Part shown: in pieces, positions 8,327 through 9,997 of the stretch | Numbering within the stretch: position 1 is the stretch's first letter | Layout: each line of letters opens with the position of its first letter | Assembly (NCBI GenBank): GCA_045114665.1 | Contig: JBGUKW010000292.1 | Span: 1-9,997 of the forward strand | DNA length: 9,997 nucleotides | Origin: CADAWZ01 sp045114665 | Lineage (GTDB): Bacteria > Vulcanimicrobiota > CADAWZ01 | Reading direction: 5' to 3' | Notes under the pieces: generated by a model | What the model was told of the DNA's origin: nothing | The model's database searches: none | What the model saw: only the letters and a program-made list of their open reading frames with translations | Program-made: the position numbers and the translations under genes

Positions 8327-8602
8327 CTAATCAAATAAATCAGAATGTGTTCCTGTATCAACAAGAGTTAATGTTATAATATCTTCTTCAATTAGATAAA
8401 TTAATAGCCAATCAGCTTGAATATGGCATTCACGAAAATTCTTAAATTTTCCATTTAGAGAATAGTCTTTATATTTAGCAGGTAACTTTTTCCCTTCCCT
8501 TAATAAATCTATTACATTATCTAAAAGTTTTATGTCCAACCCTCGTCTTTGTATCAATTTATAACTTTTTTTATAACTTGATGTGAATTTAATCTTATAC
8601 AT
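8327..8602 (-). CDS. yafQ: YafQ-family mRNA interferase toxin
   Basis: A 91-aa toxin of the RelE/YafQ fold, a ribosome-dependent mRNase neutralised by the protein encoded just upstream. Family signatures are clear: LPAKYKDYSLNGKFKNFREC (40-59), CHIQADWLLIY (59-69) and TGTHSDLF (83-90). Aligned by eye to E. coli YafQ, H60, D64 and W65 match H63, D67 and W68, and H86 and F90 match H87 and F91. The position of catalytic H50 is Y47 here (KDY rather than KDH), which may change or weaken cleavage. The ATG follows the antitoxin stop after three bases, and the ribosome site GAAGAAGA lies inside the end of the antitoxin gene. The helicase gene follows after 21 nt without a terminator, so read-through is likely. 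Confidence 0.92.
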   Translation of the reverse strand: MYKIKFTSSYKKSYKLIQRRGLDIKLLDNVIDLLREGKKLPAKYKDYSLNGKFKNFRECHIQADWLLIYLIEEDIITLTLVDTGTHSDLFD

Positions 8603-8605
8603 TTT

Positions 8606-8881
8606 TTAATCTTCTTCAAGTGCTTTTTTTAATTCTTCAATAGTTGAATAACTTTTTACACTATCATCTCTTGAAATTCGCAGAGCTTCTTCCATTGCCT
8701 CTAAAGTTCTTTTATTTGGAATTTCTCGTCTAATTTCAAATGGAATACGCTGTTCTCTTACACTTTGTTTTAAAAACATTGTAATTGCAGTTGTCATATC
8801 AAGTCCAAAATCTGCAAAAAGTTCTTGTGCCGATTTTTTTAAATCTAAATCTAAATTAATATTTGTACTGACTTTTGGCAT
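8606..8881 (-). CDS. dinJ: RelB/DinJ-family antitoxin
   Basis: A 91-aa antitoxin. The N-terminal half, with STNINLDLDLKKSAQELFAD (5-24), GLDMTTAITMFLKQ (26-39) and the RIPFEI end (45-50), is the ribbon-helix-helix DNA-binding and dimerisation domain of RelB/DinJ proteins. The charged C-terminal half (51-91) should wrap the toxin. It should neutralise the YafQ-like toxin encoded three bases downstream and repress its own promoter. The ATG at 8879-8881 has a strong GGAGGTG five bases upstream, which is partly inside a perfect palindrome that may be its operator. The pair looks complete. Confidence 0.93.
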   Translation of the reverse strand: MPKVSTNINLDLDLKKSAQELFADFGLDMTTAITMFLKQSVREQRIPFEIRREIPNKRTLEAMEEALRISRDDSVKSYSTIEELKKALEED

Positions 8882-8890
8882 GTTAACACC

Positions 8891-8903
8891 TCCATATTAT
8901 GGA
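8891..8903. promoter_or_regulatory. Palindrome TCCATATTATGGA, candidate autoregulatory operator
   Basis: A perfect 6-1-6 inverted repeat between the -10 box and the start codon of the antitoxin gene; its minus-strand end (TATGGA) runs into the GGAGGTG ribosome site. Position and symmetry suit an operator for the RelB/DinJ dimer or complex. Binding is inferred, not shown by the sequence. Confidence 0.5.
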
Positions 8904-8906
8904 TAT

Positions 8907-8936
8907 ATTTTACCTCTAATATATATTTAATGTCAA
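8907..8936 (-). promoter_or_regulatory. Promoter of the dinJ-yafQ module, possibly of the helicase operon
   Basis: On the minus strand a perfect -35 TTGACA (8931-8936) and a -10-like TAAAAT (8907-8912) are separated by 18 bases. It lies after the hepT terminator and before the antitoxin gene. No terminator and no other clear promoter is seen between yafQ and the helicase gene, so this promoter may serve the whole run down to res. Confidence 0.6.
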
Positions 8937-8962
8937 TATATTTTTTATATAATATCTTTATT

Positions 8963-8993
8963 AAAAAAATCCCCTTTCGACTGAAAGAGGATT
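8963..8993 (-). terminator. Rho-independent terminator of the mntA-hepT operon
   Basis: On the minus strand an 11-bp stem (AATCCTCTTTC / GAAAGGGGATT, one T-G wobble), a four-base loop and a run of seven T, beginning six bases after the hepT stop. Its hairpin differs from that at 1266-1291 by only two bases in 26. Confidence 0.88.
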
Positions 8994-8999
8994 AAAAAT

Positions 9000-9401
9000 T
9001 CACATTTCTTCGCTTAATTCTTCTTTTAATATTATGTTATAATTTGGATCATTCTTTTCTAAAATTTGTCGACAAACAATATTTAAATCTTCAACATCTT
9101 TTGTCAAAATTTTCCAAAGTATCTTCAAATCAATATTTCCATAATTGTGAACAATGACATTTCTCAATCCCTTAATCTTTTGCCAAGGAACATCTGAATA
9201 ATTATTTTTCAATTCTTCTGAAAGTTTTCCAACAAGTTCGCCTATTTGAAAAGCTGAAAAAGAGCAAGAATCAAGACTTGTAAAATTTTTCTTGTCTATA
9301 TAATTATTGAAATCATTATCTAAAAATGTTATTACTTTTTTTATTCTTTCACAATATTTTAGAATATGAAAAATTAATTGCAAATCTTTAGCCTCTGTCA
9401 T
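9000..9401 (-). CDS. hepT: HepT-like HEPN-domain toxin (DUF86 family)
   Basis: A 133-aa all-helical HEPN-domain protein. The signature R-x4-H-x-Y is present as RNVIVHNY (R80, H85, Y87), preceded by PWQKIKGL (72-79) as is usual in HepT. Known HepT toxins are RNases or growth inhibitors controlled by an MntA-type nucleotidyltransferase, which in characterised pairs adds AMP units to the tyrosine of this motif; Y87 is the expected target here. The gene overlaps mntA by 14 nt and its AGAGGA ribosome site lies inside mntA, so toxin translation should depend on antitoxin translation. A terminator follows at once. The family call is firm; the precise target RNA is not known. Confidence 0.92.
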   Translation of the reverse strand: MTEAKDLQLIFHILKYCERIKKVITFLDNDFNNYIDKKNFTSLDSCSFSAFQIGELVGKLSEELKNNYSDVPWQKIKGLRNVIVHNYGNIDLKILWKILTKDVEDLNIVCRQILEKNDPNYNIILKEELSEEM

Positions 9402-9678
9402 AAATTAAAATTTCCTCTTTTTTTATGTTTTCCAAAAAACGCTTTTTCAATTGTCGTCTTGTCAAAAGGTCTATTCCACAGTTAAGTTGTTCTTCTAAAT
9501 CGACATAAAAACCACAAAATTCTAACCCATCTAATTTTCCAGGATCAATGCACAAATCAACATCACTTTTTTCTGTTGCTTCTCCACGAGCATAAGAACC
9601 AAATAAATAAACTCGATCTACTTCGTACTTTTTAGCTAAAGGGCAAACAATATTTTTTATCTCTTCTATTGATAACAT
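9388..9678 (-). CDS. mntA: MntA-like minimal nucleotidyltransferase antitoxin
   Basis: A 96-aa minimal nucleotidyltransferase. The catalytic signature is intact: LFGSYARGEATEKSDVDL, with G27-S28, R31 and the metal-binding D39 and D41; a third acidic residue is likely D70 in GIDLL. In characterised MntA-HepT pairs this enzyme modifies and silences HepT by AMP transfer. The ATG at 9676-9678 has AGGTG seven bases upstream. It is the first gene of a two-gene operon with hepT, with its own promoter and terminator. Length and motif spacing are normal, so the gene is probably functional. Confidence 0.92.
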   Translation of the reverse strand: MLSIEEIKNIVCPLAKKYEVDRVYLFGSYARGEATEKSDVDLCIDPGKLDGLEFCGFYVDLEEQLNCGIDLLTRRQLKKRFLENIKKEEILIYDRG

Positions 9679-9701
9679 ATTATTACACCTGCCTTTTTCT
9701 T

Positions 9702-9730
9702 ATTATACAACATTAAGCAGTGAAAAGCAA
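9702..9730 (-). promoter_or_regulatory. Promoter of the mntA-hepT operon
   Basis: On the minus strand a perfect -10 TATAAT (9702-9707) lies 17 bases from a -35-like TTGCTT (9725-9730). Transcription would start near 9695, about 17 bases before the ATG at 9676-9678, in line with the AGGTG ribosome site in the leader. Confidence 0.6.
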
Positions 9731-9737
9731 TAGATTT

Positions 9738-9920
9738 AATGCCTGTTACTATCCATTAGCAACTTTTGTGCGGTGTAAGTCAGGCATTTTCGCTCCTTTG
9801 CAAGCAAAGGAGATTGGCCTCGGGAACGGCTTCAGTTTCCGTCAGTAGTTACAAGAAAGAAATACCTCTAAACTAACATAGGAAACTGTCAGAGTGAATG
9901 ACTTGCACCTAAAAAGTTGC
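9738..9920. repeat. Element of nested inverted repeats (structured RNA or small mobile element)
   Basis: The stretch upstream of the mntA promoter is not protein-coding but is rich in symmetry. Outer arms GCAACTTTT (9759-9767) with AAAAGTTGC (9912-9920) continue as GGTGTAAGTCA (9772-9782) with TGACTTGCACC (9899-9909, one T-G wobble). Inside are the palindrome at 9793-9812 and the pair CAGTTTCC (9833-9840) with GGAAACTG (9881-9888), extended by TAGTT with AACTA. AATGCCTG (9738-9745) also pairs with CAGGCATT (9781-9788), crossing the outer stem. It could be a non-coding RNA, the end of an IS200/IS605-type element or a MITE. Strand and function cannot be decided. Confidence 0.45.
9793..9812. repeat. 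Perfect palindrome CTCCTTTGCAAGCAAAGGAG
   Basis: Two 9-bp arms with a 2-bp centre; it forms one hairpin of the larger element at 9738-9920. It is a longer sister of the palindrome at 1129-1146, and the similarity includes a few flanking bases. Confidence 0.65.
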
Positions 9921-9947
9921 GTAGCACAAAATTCACTTTCAACCTTT

Positions 9948-9997
9948 TTATACATCTTCAAATCTTGTATTTTCGGACATCACCTTAAAATATTCTT
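9948..9997 (-). CDS. Possible C-terminal end of an upstream gene (15 residues)
   Basis: The minus strand is open from the right edge to a TAA at 9948-9950, reading EYFKVMSENTRFEDV. The other two minus frames are closed within the first 17 bases. The peptide loosely resembles the HFKVISNDKVKYDVV stretch near the end of Res, but 15 residues cannot prove homology. It may be chance. Confidence 0.2.
   Translation of the reverse strand, partial: EYFKVMSENTRFEDV

Noticed and set aside
9738..9997. 3' end of a tnpB transposase gene on the minus strand
   Set aside because: One frame gives a TnpB-tail-like peptide ending SENA, but it is broken by stops and no TnpB catalytic or zinc-finger motif is visible. 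Kept only as an alternative for the repeat element.
9768..9997. 5' end of a group II intron on the plus strand (GTGCG start)
   Set aside because: GTGCG is too short to be diagnostic; no domain V or maturase is in view, and the local pairing closes by 9920.
1..9997. CRISPR array, tRNA or rRNA
   Set aside because: No regularly spaced repeats and no tRNA- or rRNA-like conserved stretches were seen on either strand.

Overview
The window is AT-rich (roughly 70% A+T by eye) bacterial DNA. Every convincing gene lies on the minus strand, so the window is best read from right to left. Strong AGGAGG-type ribosome sites, low GC and a nuclease of the Treponema/Clostridia/Fusobacteria 'PD-(D/E)XK family transposase' type suggest a low-GC anaerobe of the Firmicutes, Fusobacteria or Spirochaetes. 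The exact taxon cannot be fixed from the sequence. The content is a defence island: two toxin-antitoxin modules followed by a type III restriction-modification type locus with accessory genes.

Layout in transcription order. The right edge (9679-9997) holds no complete gene. It has an intricate set of inverted repeats (9738-9920) and the promoter of the first module. An MntA-type nucleotidyltransferase antitoxin (9388-9678) and its HepT-type RNase/HEPN toxin (9000-9401) overlap by 14 nt and end at a strong terminator. A second promoter, with a palindrome over the ribosome site, starts a DinJ/RelB-like antitoxin (8606-8881) and a YafQ-like toxin (8327-8602). Only 21 nt later, with no visible terminator, comes a 1051-aa SNF2-type helicase with a degenerate phospholipase-D-like N-terminus (5150-8305). 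It shares an ATGA overlap with a DUF4391-type protein (4527-5153). A short broken reading frame (4373-4519) then joins by TAATG to a type III restriction subunit Res (1308-4373), which ends at a second, almost identical terminator. A separate promoter drives an Rpn-like PD-(D/E)XK protein (165-1073), which overlaps by ATGA the first 56 codons of a type III methyltransferase Mod (1-168, cut by the window edge).

Inference: helicase, DUF4391 protein, Mod and Res form a multi-gene restriction locus. I remember these families as recurring neighbours, but cannot check that here. The usual mod-then-res order is disturbed. Res is preceded by what may be the scar of a lost gene, and mod sits downstream of res behind a mobile-type nuclease with its own promoter. 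The main points of interest are this rearrangement, the toxin-antitoxin module that may drive the helicase operon, an unusual tyrosine in the YafQ active site, and the structured repeat element near the right edge.
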